From positions 98,146-162,145 of the forward strand of contig NZ_JACJJC010000005.1 in assembly GCF_016899755.1 (NCBI RefSeq): a stretch of 64,000 bases of DNA, read 5' to 3'. Below, in pieces: positions 8,915-17,345 of the stretch. Below the pieces are notes generated by a model. That model was not told the DNA's origin. It ran no database searches and saw nothing but the letters and a program-made list of their open reading frames with translations. The first letter of the stretch is position 1, and each line of letters opens with the position of its first letter. The stretch comes from Sutterella massiliensis. GTDB taxonomy: Bacteria > Pseudomonadota > Gammaproteobacteria > Burkholderiales > Burkholderiaceae_F. Made by a program: the position numbers and the translations under genes.

Positions 8915-10174
8915 ATGGCGGCACTCGCAAACTTTTCTCGGTTTTCTCGTCTCAATCGTATTTGTGCGGCACGCGCGGCCGCCGCTTCGAGCGGCATGGC
9001 GCTCGTGAGCGGACGTCTTGGCGACGCAGGCATCGATCGCGAGGATGCGATCGTGCTGCCGCTTCCGATGGCGGCTGCGGCTGAAGCGCTCGATATGTTC
9101 GATCGTTTTGATGCGATCGACTGGAACAACTATCCGTCGGCGTGGCGCACGAAAAAGAACGCTTTCTTCGAGCGTCTCGCTCGCCATGTCGACGCGCGCT
9201 GTCGACGCGCCGCCGCGGCACAGGCGGAACTGGAAGAGACGACGCTTCTTGCGCTCGCATCCGACGAAGCGCACGACGTGCGAAAGCAGTTGGCTGACAA
9301 CTGCGATGCGGTTCGTCGACTTGATTCGGCTCTTCTGTGCGAAATCGCCGCTCACGACGAACGCCTGATCGAGTCGCTCGCCGCTTCGCTCGAGCGGATT
9401 ACGAGCGAAGCGCAGGACGATTGGCTCAAGGCTGCGGCGGCGGGCGACGCGGCTCTTCTCGTTGAGAAGGCCAAGGCGCTCGAAGCGTGCATGCGCGCGG
9501 CGCAGGCCTTCAAAAACGCCCACGAAACGCATCCGGACCCAAATGTTCGAGAACGCCTCATGAGCGCCCTTGACTTTCCGACGAGCGCGCGCATGAATTT
9601 CCTGCACATGTCCGGTCGCATCGGTACAAAACCGAAGGAAGAGCGCTGGCGCTTCGTCGAACCCGACGGTTGCGTTTATGCGCTCGCTTTCATGCGGGAG
9701 GCTTGCAGCGAGGCGGGTGACGGAAGCGGCACCGATATGCTCGATGCGATCGATTTCGGGACGAATGCGCCGATGGTTTTCCTGGAAGTTCGTCAGCTCG
9801 GGCGCTTTTTGCGCATGGTCCAAGCGCTCAAAGTGCCCGACGAATTTCTGGTGCGCTTTGCCGCAAGCGGCTGCGCCGAGCTTCGCGAGGCGGTCGCCGA
9901 TCGCAAGAATCTGCCTCAGCCGGTGCTCGATCTCCTTAAGCGCGACGCGTCGTATGACGTGCGTACAGCACTTTTAGGCAACGACGACGCACTGGCGTTG
10001 CTGGACGAAACGGACGTCATCGAAGTGCTTGCGGGCGATCCGCTGCTCCTGCGTGAAGCGTTCGAATACGCTTCGCCGAGCGGGCGCATCAAGCGCGTGC
10101 TTCACAAGGCCTTTGACGATTCGGACGATCCTGGTGCGCGTGAAATTCTTGCGGCGCTTGACGCCGAAGATTGA
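8915..10174 (+). CDS. Hypothetical HEAT-like / leucine-rich-variant repeat protein
   Basis: A 419-residue, probably cytoplasmic protein with no signal peptide or membrane segment. Two blocks look like alpha-solenoid repeats. One is near residues 110-165 (LALASDEAHDVRKQLADN followed by another helix pair). The other is near 310-350 (VRFAASGCAELREAVADRKN and VLDLLKRDASYDVRTALLGN). The pattern of a short acidic turn followed by VR and an Ala/Leu helix is shared by HEAT, LRV and DUF2336 proteins. No catalytic motif is seen, so a scaffold or binding role is the most that can be said. AAGGAG precedes the ATG by 12 bases. Divergent from the LysR gene. I do not recognise an orthologue. Confidence 0.6.
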   Translation: MAALANFSRFSRLNRICAARAAAASSGMALVSGRLGDAGIDREDAIVLPLPMAAAAEALDMFDRFDAIDWNNYPSAWRTKKNAFFERLARHVDARCRRAAAAQAELEETTLLALASDEAHDVRKQLADNCDAVRRLDSALLCEIAAHDERLIESLAASLERITSEAQDDWLKAAAAGDAALLVEKAKALEACMRAAQAFKNAHETHPDPNVRERLMSALDFPTSARMNFLHMSGRIGTKPKEERWRFVEPDGCVYALAFMREACSEAGDGSGTDMLDAIDFGTNAPMVFLEVRQLGRFLRMVQALKVPDEFLVRFAASGCAELREAVADRKNLPQPVLDLLKRDASYDVRTALLGNDDALALLDETDVIEVLAGDPLLLREAFEYASPSGRIKRVLHKAFDDSDDPGAREILAALDAED

Positions 10175-10332
10175 CGTCGAGCGTCGAGAAAAGAAGCAAC
10201 GCACCGATATCGGTCGTCGGAGATTCCTGCAGCTGCGGTTCGACCATCCGGCAAAAGACGTTTTGCGCAATTCGTCCGGTGCAGGAGCGCCGTGCTATCG
10301 TACGAGCGTTTCTGCACTTTTCCGAGGTTCCC

Positions 10333-11034
10333 ATGTCCGAAGTCTTCAATAGAGAAACGGCGCCCGCGGGCGGCTACGATCTTGTCGTTTTCGACTGGGA
10401 CGGTACCGTGCTAGATACGACGGCTGCCATCGCACTCAGCATTCAGCATGCGTGCGAAAAAATGCGCCTGCCGGTGCCCTCGACGAAGCTCGCCAATTCC
10501 GTGATCGGCCTGGGCTGGCGCGAAGCGATCCGGATCATTGCGCCCACGTGTCCGGTCGAGGAGTACCAGACTTTCTCGAAATACTACGCGGCGCACTACC
10601 GCTCGCTCGAAAATGAAGTGCATCTTTTTCCCGGGATCGAGGCGCTGATTCGTGCGCTTGCATCGGCTGGCGTAACGCTTGCTGTTGCTACGGGCAAGTC
10701 GCGACGCGGACTCGATCGGGTGCTGAAGATGACTGGGCTTGCCGAATGTTTCAGTGCGACACGAACGGCCGACATGTGCGCTTCGAAGCCCAATCCCGAC
10801 ATGCTTGAAGAAATCGGGATCGAAACCTGCATCGCTGCCGAGCGCACGATTATGGTTGGCGATACGACGCACGACCTCTACATGGCGCGCGCCTACGGGT
10901 GCCGGGGTATCGGCGTTACCTACGGCGCCATGAGCGCAGAGTCGCTTCTTGAAGCCGAACCCATTCTCCTTTGCAATGATGTGCCCGCACTCGCTCGCGC
11001 GCTCGGCGCCGATGTGCTCCTTGCAAAGGCTTGA
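10333..11034 (+). CDS. HAD-superfamily hydrolase, phosphoglycolate-phosphatase-like
   Basis: The 233-residue protein has the HAD motifs in order. Motif I is FDWDGTVLDT with the nucleophile and acid/base Asp pair. A helical cap follows, then the motif II Thr (AVATGKS), the motif III Lys (CASKPNPD) and the acidic motif IV (VGDTTHDLYMA). The cap type and size fit the Gph/YqaB-like subfamily acting on small phosphoesters. The substrate cannot be read from the sequence. The ATG at 10333 follows a GAGG-like site. Related HAD genes often accompany rluC in beta-proteobacteria, although here several genes intervene. Confidence 0.85.
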   Translation: MSEVFNRETAPAGGYDLVVFDWDGTVLDTTAAIALSIQHACEKMRLPVPSTKLANSVIGLGWREAIRIIAPTCPVEEYQTFSKYYAAHYRSLENEVHLFPGIEALIRALASAGVTLAVATGKSRRGLDRVLKMTGLAECFSATRTADMCASKPNPDMLEEIGIETCIAAERTIMVGDTTHDLYMARAYGCRGIGVTYGAMSAESLLEAEPILLCNDVPALARALGADVLLAKA

Positions 11035-11175
11035 TTGACGGATGGCAGTCAAACAATCTTTTCGCAGAGAGATCGGGTGAATTTTTCGCAATTTCAGCCG
11101 ATTCGCTTCTTGCGTTTCACGACGCCTTACTAGGTCGAACACCTGAGGCCGAGCGAGAGAGCCCTCGCTAATCTA

Positions 11176-11206
11176 GGAAAAGTCGGGTCTTTCCACCCGC
11201 TTTTCC
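11176..11206 (+). terminator. Hairpin downstream of the HAD gene, possible terminator or attenuator
   Basis: GGAAAAG-T-CGGGT pairs with ACCCG-CTTTTCC, a 12-bp stem with one bulged T and a six-base loop. The T-run is part of the stem rather than after it, so termination is plausible but not certain. It lies about 75 bp before the next gene and could act as its leader structure. Confidence 0.5.
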
Positions 11207-11281
11207 CAATCAACAAAGCATCCAAGGCGCTCAAGGCGTGCGTGCGGGCTTTTCCGCGTGTGCGCACGGCGGTGTTCGGCC

Positions 11282-12484
11282 ATGTTTGACAACGTCTTCT
11301 TCTACCTCTTTCTCTGCCTGCTCTTTTTCGGCATCGGGGACGTGCTCGGCACGCTCACGAAGGCAAAGCTCTCATCTGTCTTCGTGAGTCTTTTCCTCTT
11401 TCTCATCTGCTTTGTCACGGGGCTCATTCCCCCCGACATCATCAAGCAGGCTGGTCTCACCGAGGTCGGCAAATGGGTGACGCCCTTCATCGTTTTTTCG
11501 ATGGGGACCTCGATCAACCTGCGTGAATTCATCGCCGAATGGCGCACGCTCGTCACCGCCATCTTCTCGATGGTCGTCGTCGCCATTGCCGGTCTGGCCA
11601 TGATTCCGCTGATCGGCTACAACGAAACGATCGTTAGTGTGCCGATCATCAACGGCGGCATCGTGGCGACGCAAATCATGACGAGCGCCGCGCTCGAGCA
11701 CGGCATGAATCTCGCGGCTGCGCTCGGCGCCATTGTCTACGCCGTGCAGAAGTTTGTGGGGACGCCGATCGCTTCCTACTACGGCATTCGTGAAGCGCGC
11801 GTGCTCATCGAAGAGTATCGCCGCACGGGCGGCGCCGTTGCGAAGGCCAAGACCGAGCAGAAGGCCGGAGCCGAAAAAACGGACGAAGCGCCCGCCAAAC
11901 CCAATTTCTTCGAGTCGCACAAGAAGTATTACGGCGTTTTCGTTTCGCTCGCGATTACGGCGTTCTTCGCCTGGGTTGCATTCGTGCTCGGCAAGTGGAC
12001 GGGGCTCGCTTCCTCGATCTGGGCGCTTATCCTCGGTACGCTCGTCTCCGCGACGGGGATGCTGCCGAAGAACATCCTCAAGCACTCGAATTCGTCGGGC
12101 ATTTTCAACGTCTTCATCTTTGCGACCATCATTCCGTCGCTTGCGCAGATTCGCCTTGAAGACCTGTCGACGCTCGCCTATGCGCTTGTCGTGCTTTTTG
12201 TCGTCACCTGCGCCGTGCTCTATCTCTTCTTCTACGTGCTGCCCTTCTGGAAGCTTCTCGGTTCGCGAAACCTTGCCATGGGCGTTTCCGTGGGCCAGCT
12301 TCTCGGGTTCCCGGCGACCTACCTCATCGTCAACGAAGTGGCGAAAGCCGTCGGCGAAAACGAAGCCGAAATGCAGTACATCTCCGACCATCTGATGCCG
12401 AAGTACCTTGTCTCGGGCTTTGCAACCGTGACGTCCTGCTCGGTCATCATGGCGGGCATCTTCCAGGGGCTCCTGCAGCCCTAA
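11282..12484 (+). CDS. GltS-like multi-pass membrane carrier
   Basis: A 400-residue integral membrane protein with about ten hydrophobic segments in two halves. The halves are separated by a hydrophilic, Lys/Glu/Ala-rich loop near residues 185-215 (AKAKTEQKAGAEKTDEAP). The two-halved layout and glycine-rich segments (NGGIVATQIMTSAALEHG and a second-half GVSVGQLLGFPATYLIVNE) resemble sodium/glutamate symporters of the GltS type, but the match is partial. The ATG at 11282 begins directly with the first membrane helix. It is followed 94 bp later by a gamma-glutamyltransferase-family gene on the same strand, suggesting uptake of glutamate or a gamma-glutamyl-type compound. This functional link is inference. 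Confidence 0.6.
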   Translation: MFDNVFFYLFLCLLFFGIGDVLGTLTKAKLSSVFVSLFLFLICFVTGLIPPDIIKQAGLTEVGKWVTPFIVFSMGTSINLREFIAEWRTLVTAIFSMVVVAIAGLAMIPLIGYNETIVSVPIINGGIVATQIMTSAALEHGMNLAAALGAIVYAVQKFVGTPIASYYGIREARVLIEEYRRTGGAVAKAKTEQKAGAEKTDEAPAKPNFFESHKKYYGVFVSLAITAFFAWVAFVLGKWTGLASSIWALILGTLVSATGMLPKNILKHSNSSGIFNVFIFATIIPSLAQIRLEDLSTLAYALVVLFVVTCAVLYLFFYVLPFWKLLGSRNLAMGVSVGQLLGFPATYLIVNEVAKAVGENEAEMQYISDHLMPKYLVSGFATVTSCSVIMAGIFQGLLQP

Positions 12485-12578
12485 TCGTCCCTCGGGGCAC
12501 GATCGCGGCGGCGCATGTCAACGCTCGTCGCGCCGTGCTCCGTCCCCACTTTTTTCATTCGCTTAGGATTTCATTGAA

Positions 12579-14195
12579 ATGATCAAGTTCGATTTCGACG
12601 CGCAGGACTATCCCTATCCCTCCAAGCGCCACGTGGTCTACGCCAAGAACGGCATGGCCTGCGCCGGCAATCCCACGGCCGCTTCGATCGGGCTGCAGAC
12701 GCTCATGAAGGGCGGCAACGCCGTTGACGCGGCCATTGCCATGGCGAGCGCCTATCCGGTCGTTGAACCGACGGGCAACGGCATCGGCGCGGACTGCTTT
12801 GCGATCGTTTGGTTCAAGGGGAAGCTCTACGGCATCAACGGCTCGGGGCCCGCGCCGAAGACCAATTCGGTTGCAGCGCTCAAGGCGCGCGGCTTTGAGA
12901 AGATCCCCTCCTACGGTGTGGAGCCGATCAATGTGCCGGGCGCCGTCGGCGCTTGGATGGCGCTTCACGAGCGCTTCGGCTCCATGCCGCTCGAAGATGT
13001 GATGGCGCCCGCGATCAGCTACGCCGAAAACGGCTACCCTGTCTCCCCCAACGTCTCGCGCCTTTGGGAAGAAGCTTGGCAGATCTACGGCAAGTACAAA
13101 GACCGCCCCGAGTTCCAGGGGCTCTTTGACACCTTCATGGACAAGGGCACGTGGTATCGGCCGGGCGAAATCTTCCGCGCGCCGGACCACGCCAAGACGC
13201 TTCGCCTCATCGCCGAGACGAAGGGCGAAGCCTTTTATCGGGGTGAACTCGCCGAGAAGATGGACGCCTTCTTTAAGAAGCACAACGGCTTCCTCACGAA
13301 GGAGGACCTCGCGGCCTATAAGCCCGAATGGGTCGAGCCGATTTCGGTCAACTACCACGGCTACGACGTTTGGGAGCTGCCGCCCAACGGTCACGGCATT
13401 ACGGTGCTCATGGCGCTGCAGATTCTGAAGGGGTTCGAGCTCGGCGAGCGCGATTGTGCCGATACGATGCACAAGCAAATCGAAGCGATGAAGCTTGCGA
13501 TGAGCGACACGGCCGCGCACGTGGCCGAACCGTCCTACATGCGCGTTACCGTCGACGAGCTGCTCTCCGAGCGTTATGCGGCCGACCGCCGCGCCTTGAT
13601 TGGCGAGGAAGCCATCATGCCGAGCGCGGGCGATCCGAAGTACCACTCGACGATTTATTTCTGCTGCGTCGACGGCGAAGGGAACATGGTTTCCTTCATT
13701 CAGTCGAACTTCCGCGGCTTCGGCTCGGGCATCGTGATTCCGGGCACGGGCATTGCGCTCAACGACCGCGCGGAAAACTTCAAGTTCGACGAAAACCACC
13801 CGAACGCGCTCTTGGGCGGCAAGCGTCCCTACCACACGATCATTCCGGGCTTCCTCACGAAGGACGGTGAGCCCGTCGGCCCCTTCGGGATCATGGGCGG
13901 CTTCATGCAGCCGCAGGCCCACGTGCAGGTCGTGCAGAACATGATCGACTGGCACCTCAACCCGCAGCAGGCGCTCGATGCGCCGCGCTGGCAGTGGGTG
14001 GGCGGCAAGAACGTCGAGGTTGAGCAGGATACGCCCAACCACGTCATTCGCCTCCTGCAGCGCCGCGGCCACAACATCATCGTTCAGCCCGACCCCTACC
14101 ACATGGGACGCGGCCAGATGATTCTGCGCAATTCCGAGGGCGTCCTCTGCGGCGCGACCGAAAAGCGCACCGACGGTCAGATCATGGCGTATTGA
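12579..14195 (+). CDS. Gamma-glutamyltransferase-family Ntn hydrolase
   Basis: The 538-residue protein follows the GGT fold. It begins with the NGMACAGNPTAASIGLQ block. The autocleavage/nucleophile threonine is probably T358 (KYHSTIYF, equivalent to the TTH motif). Glycine-rich substrate loops follow (FGIMGGFMQPQAHVQV and DAPRWQW). Unlike typical periplasmic GGT it has no signal peptide, so it should be cytoplasmic, like the YwrD and oxamate-amidohydrolase (HpxW) branches. Its partner in the operon is the GltS-like carrier upstream. True glutathione hydrolysis versus another amide substrate cannot be decided. A strong terminator follows. Confidence 0.82.
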   Translation: MIKFDFDAQDYPYPSKRHVVYAKNGMACAGNPTAASIGLQTLMKGGNAVDAAIAMASAYPVVEPTGNGIGADCFAIVWFKGKLYGINGSGPAPKTNSVAALKARGFEKIPSYGVEPINVPGAVGAWMALHERFGSMPLEDVMAPAISYAENGYPVSPNVSRLWEEAWQIYGKYKDRPEFQGLFDTFMDKGTWYRPGEIFRAPDHAKTLRLIAETKGEAFYRGELAEKMDAFFKKHNGFLTKEDLAAYKPEWVEPISVNYHGYDVWELPPNGHGITVLMALQILKGFELGERDCADTMHKQIEAMKLAMSDTAAHVAEPSYMRVTVDELLSERYAADRRALIGEEAIMPSAGDPKYHSTIYFCCVDGEGNMVSFIQSNFRGFGSGIVIPGTGIALNDRAENFKFDENHPNALLGGKRPYHTIIPGFLTKDGEPVGPFGIMGGFMQPQAHVQVVQNMIDWHLNPQQALDAPRWQWVGGKNVEVEQDTPNHVIRLLQRRGHNIIVQPDPYHMGRGQMILRNSEGVLCGATEKRTDGQIMAY

Positions 14196-14252
14196 TCGCA
14201 CTCATTCAGGAGGCGCCGCTTCCCGAAGTGAAAACAAGCGCTCAAAAATAGG

Positions 14253-14290
14253 AGAGGGGACGGCCTTCAGGGTCGTCCCCTCTAATTAAT
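14253..14290. terminator. Bidirectional terminator between convergent genes
   Basis: AGAGGGGACG pairs perfectly with CGTCCCCTCT (10 bp) around an 11-base loop. T-rich sequence follows on the plus strand, and an A-run precedes the stem, giving a T-run on the minus strand. It separates the GGT-family gene from the convergent DAACS carrier and can serve both. Confidence 0.85.
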
Positions 14291-14307
14291 GGGCAGAACA
14301 GAACCAC

Positions 14308-15600
14308 TTAAAGCTTGTCGCCGTACATGTCCTTATTCACCATGGCGGCGACGGCACTGTCGGACCACACATTGAGCGTCGTTTCGATGGCGTCGATCAC
14401 AGCATAGAAGGGCAGAATCACGCCCATGAGCAGAATGGGCACGTTCATGCTCGCCAAAAGCGAGGCCGAGAGGAAGAAGCACCCCATCGGCACGCCGGCG
14501 TTGCCGACGGCGGCAATGGTCGAAATGAGAATCCATGCCGCAAGCGTGCCGACTGTGATGTCGGCGCCCGCGTTCTGCATGAGGTAGACGACCGTGATGA
14601 GAATGAAGGCCGCGCACCCGTTCATATTGATCGTCGTGCAGATCGGGAGCACGAAGCGCGAGACGGGCTTGCGAACGCCAAGCTTCTCAGCGCAAGCCAT
14701 CGTCACGGGGAGTGTCCCCGCGGAGGACTTCGAGAAGAAGGCCACCATGAGCGCGGGGAACATGCCACGTGCAACGCGGATCGGGTTGAGGCCGCGCGCG
14801 AGGAGCACGAGCGGCAGGATCACGAGCATCTGAATGAAGTTGGCCGAAAGCACGGCGCCGAAGTAGCTGCCGAGCCCGCCGATTGCCACGCCCGAAGCGA
14901 GTTCGGTCGTGAGAACGGTAAAGAAGCCGAAGAGGCCGATCGGCAGCGCCTTGATGATCCAGCCCACGATCGTAAAGAGCACGGACTGCAGCCCCGAGAA
15001 GAAGGCCATGAGCACCTCCTGGGGGCGGCTGCCCGACGGGAGCTTCGCAATCGCGATGCCGACGGCGGCCGAAATCAGCAGCACCGAAAGAACGTTCGCC
15101 GACAGGAAGGGCGCGAGGAAGTTGTCCGGAATCACCGTCTGGACATAATCGAGGTAGCTCTGCTTCGGCGCAACGCCTTCGAGCGAAGCGCTCGAGCCGG
15201 AGATGGCGACGTTGGCGGGCGAAAACACGACAAAAAGCACCGCAGCCAACGTCGCGGCGAGGATCGTCGTAAAGAGCGTGTAGAAGATCGAGCGGCGGAA
15301 GATCTTCCCCGAGTCGCTCGACTGCGAAATGCTCGCGAGCGTCGCGATGATCGAGACCGCAATAATCGGGATCGAAATGAACTTGAAGAGGCGGATGAAG
15401 ATCGACGAGACGATCTGCGCAATCTGCTGCAGCATCTCGCCGCCCCAAAGGCCGTTGGCAACGCCGAGCGCCATCGCAGCGAGGTAAAGGCAGGCGAGCG
15501 TGATCTGACTGCGCTTCTCTTCGGGCGTCATGACGTGGCGGGTCGGGATCTCTGCGGCCGGCAACGGGGCGGCGGGTTTGTTGTGAGCATCGGGAGTCAT
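14308..15600 (-). CDS. Dicarboxylate/amino acid:cation symporter (DAACS family)
   Basis: A 430-residue inner-membrane symporter of the GltP/DctA/SstT group, importing acidic amino acids or C4-dicarboxylates with Na+ or H+. Signature stretches are the serine-rich hairpin (FFSKSSAGTLPVTMA) and the substrate/cation site TTINMNGCAAF. About eight membrane helices follow a roughly 35-residue polar N-terminus. AAGGA lies 9 bases before the ATG. The start overlaps the stop of the upstream argH-like remnant (ATGA), so the two probably share a transcript from the operator-containing region near 15664-15700. The carrier sits in a block of dicarboxylate genes. The precise substrate is unknown. Confidence 0.88.
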   Translation of the reverse strand: MTPDAHNKPAAPLPAAEIPTRHVMTPEEKRSQITLACLYLAAMALGVANGLWGGEMLQQIAQIVSSIFIRLFKFISIPIIAVSIIATLASISQSSDSGKIFRRSIFYTLFTTILAATLAAVLFVVFSPANVAISGSSASLEGVAPKQSYLDYVQTVIPDNFLAPFLSANVLSVLLISAAVGIAIAKLPSGSRPQEVLMAFFSGLQSVLFTIVGWIIKALPIGLFGFFTVLTTELASGVAIGGLGSYFGAVLSANFIQMLVILPLVLLARGLNPIRVARGMFPALMVAFFSKSSAGTLPVTMACAEKLGVRKPVSRFVLPICTTINMNGCAAFILITVVYLMQNAGADITVGTLAAWILISTIAAVGNAGVPMGCFFLSASLLASMNVPILLMGVILPFYAVIDAIETTLNVWSDSAVAAMVNKDMYGDKL

Positions 15601-16298
15601 GTGTGAGAGTCCTTTGCGGCCTGCATGGGCGGGCGCGAACTTGACTGTTGTGTTGTTGTCTCTGTCAACAAAAGTTGACTAATTTTGTCAAGTATAGACG
15701 GACTCTTAAAGGTCTGTGGTATTGCGGATGCCTTTTTGGTGCACAAAGTTACCTCGGTGGAGTTCTGGGGCTGACCGTTCTGCATGTGCGTGTAGCTGGG
15801 CATGATCACGTCAAGGTGACGTTCGGCCGTGTCGACAAAGAGTCGAACGGCTTTCTGGACTTCGCGGATTTCGTGGCGCAGACACATCTTCGTCGACGTC
15901 GTCGTCTGGTCGTTGCGGCTGTGGCCCGTATGCAGGCGACCGCCCGCAGGCCCGACGATTTCGGTCATGCGCTTTTCAATCGCCATATGGATGTCTTCGT
16001 CCTTCACGCTGAAGACGAATTGGCCTGCTTCGATTTCAGCCTTGACCTGCTCGAGCCCGCGGCAGATCGCTTCGGCGTCTTCTTTCGAGATGATGCCCTG
16101 GCGCGCGAGCATCGTTGCGTGCGCGATCGAGTCGGCGATGTCAAACGAACAGACGCGCTGCTCGAACGTGATCGTTGCGTTGAAGCGTTCAACGAGTTCG
16201 TTGGCCGGAAGATCGAAGCGGCCGCCTCGGCTCTTGGAATTCTGGTTTTCCTTTTTAAAAACGAATAAAAGCGTTATTAAATTCAATTGTGTCGACAA
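15597..16298 (-). pseudogene. Truncated argininosuccinate-lyase-family gene (N-terminal fragment)
   Basis: From about 16240 down to 15780 the minus strand encodes about 150 residues that clearly match the ArgH N-terminal domain: GGRF, DIADSIAHATMLARQGI, VKDEDIHMAIEKRM, GRLHTGHSRNDQ and PSYTHMQ. A full enzyme is about 460 residues. Here similarity stops right after YTHMQ, where ArgH should continue into the rest of its second conserved region. A 55-codon unrelated tail then runs through the carrier's regulatory region to a stop overlapping the carrier start. No ATG is found in frame. The open frame begins at a TTG, and an AAGGA lies where a natural start would be expected. The catalytic C-terminal two thirds are missing, so it should be inactive. 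The frame is otherwise intact, which suggests a recent deletion. Confidence 0.8.
15664..15696 (-). promoter_or_regulatory. Overlapping inverted repeats with a -10-like element upstream of the DAACS gene
   Basis: GTCAAC-AAAA-GTTGAC is a perfect 6-bp inverted repeat, and the second half-site is reused in TTGAC-N7-GTCAA, giving three half-sites. On the minus strand TATACT (15691-15696) lies directly before them, so a bound repressor would cover the start region of a promoter for the carrier. The GntR regulator at 16485 is the obvious candidate. A related palindrome, TGTCGACA, lies at 16290-16297 in the divergent region. Confidence 0.5.
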
Positions 16299-16484
16299 CT
16301 TAAATATATTGTCGCTAATTTAAAGCGTAAATTGCGAGTATATGAGTTTGTTTTAGGATAAAGGATTGACGAAACGCGGTTTCGTACGCAGAATTGCTCG
16401 ATCAAACTTTCAATCGGGGCGAGACGACATACGCCTCTTCGCGGGCTGCGGCCTTTCGTGCACCGCGCCCGAAGGAACTTTCAG

Positions 16485-17189
16485 ATGGACGAAGAGAGTC
16501 TGTTTCGCGATATTCATCGGCACCTTCTTCGCCGCGCCAAAGAGGCGGATGCGGTCGACACGGAGGCGACGCTTGCCGAGCGCTTCAACGTGTCGCGCTA
16601 CCGCGTGCGGCGCGTGCTCGACAAGCTCGCGCAGCTTGGCGTCGTCGCGCGTGCGCAAAAGCGCGGCGTGACGGTGTTGCCGCCCGACCCGAAGCTCATG
16701 GCCGAGAACATTGAGGAGCAGATTTCCGCTTCGAGCGTCGATGTTCGCGAGCTCCTTGAAGCACGCGAGCGCACGGAGGGCGACTTGCTCGCGCTATCGA
16801 TTCGCCGTCTGACGCCCGTGCTCTTCGGCCGACTCGAAGAGAAGGTGCCGCAGATGCAGAACTGCGTGGAATTTCACGCCGCCGTGCTGAAGCTTCATGC
16901 GGCGCTGCACCGCGAAATCATCGAGTCTTGCGGCAATCGGATTCTCACGGCGTATGCACTTGCGCTGCTCGGCTTCATCGAAAAGCTTTTTGCCGAACAG
17001 GCGCATTTCGATCACGAGCTCGTGAGCCGGCTTGTTTCGGGTAACGCCCGACTTGTTGCGGCCTTGAAGGCCGAAGACATTGCGGCCGCACGCGAGTCGC
17101 TCAAGGAGGTGCTCGAGGCGGAAGCCGAAGCCGTTCTCGAGGCCGAGCGCCGCTTGGCGGCCGAGGAATCGGGCGCCGCTTCGAGCTGA
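16485..17189 (+). CDS. GntR-family transcriptional regulator (FCD type)
   Basis: A 234-residue regulator. The N-terminal winged helix spans about 10-70 (TLAERFNVSRYRVRRVLDKL and the wing VVARAQKRGVTVLPP). The rest is an all-helical FCD-like ligand domain with metal-binding histidines expected in the HAAVLKLHAALHREI stretch. GAAGGAA lies 9 bases before the chosen ATG. An upstream in-frame ATG at 16458 lacks such a site. Divergent from the argH-like remnant and DAACS carrier and followed by the MmgE/PrpD and Dcu genes, so it probably controls both arms. FCD regulators commonly sense organic acids. Confidence 0.88.
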   Translation: MDEESLFRDIHRHLLRRAKEADAVDTEATLAERFNVSRYRVRRVLDKLAQLGVVARAQKRGVTVLPPDPKLMAENIEEQISASSVDVRELLEARERTEGDLLALSIRRLTPVLFGRLEEKVPQMQNCVEFHAAVLKLHAALHREIIESCGNRILTAYALALLGFIEKLFAEQAHFDHELVSRLVSGNARLVAALKAEDIAAARESLKEVLEAEAEAVLEAERRLAAEESGAASS

Positions 17190-17345
17190 AAGACCGACCG
17201 AGAGCGAATGTTCTGGCGTCGCGTGCCGGAATATCGCTCCGACAGTTTTCCGTTCTTTTTCGTTTTTTTTTATGAAAGCGTCCGGGCTGCGGCAGCATAG
17301 TCCGCGCGGGCGCTTTCGAACATTCAACTTCCAGATCCTCCAACC

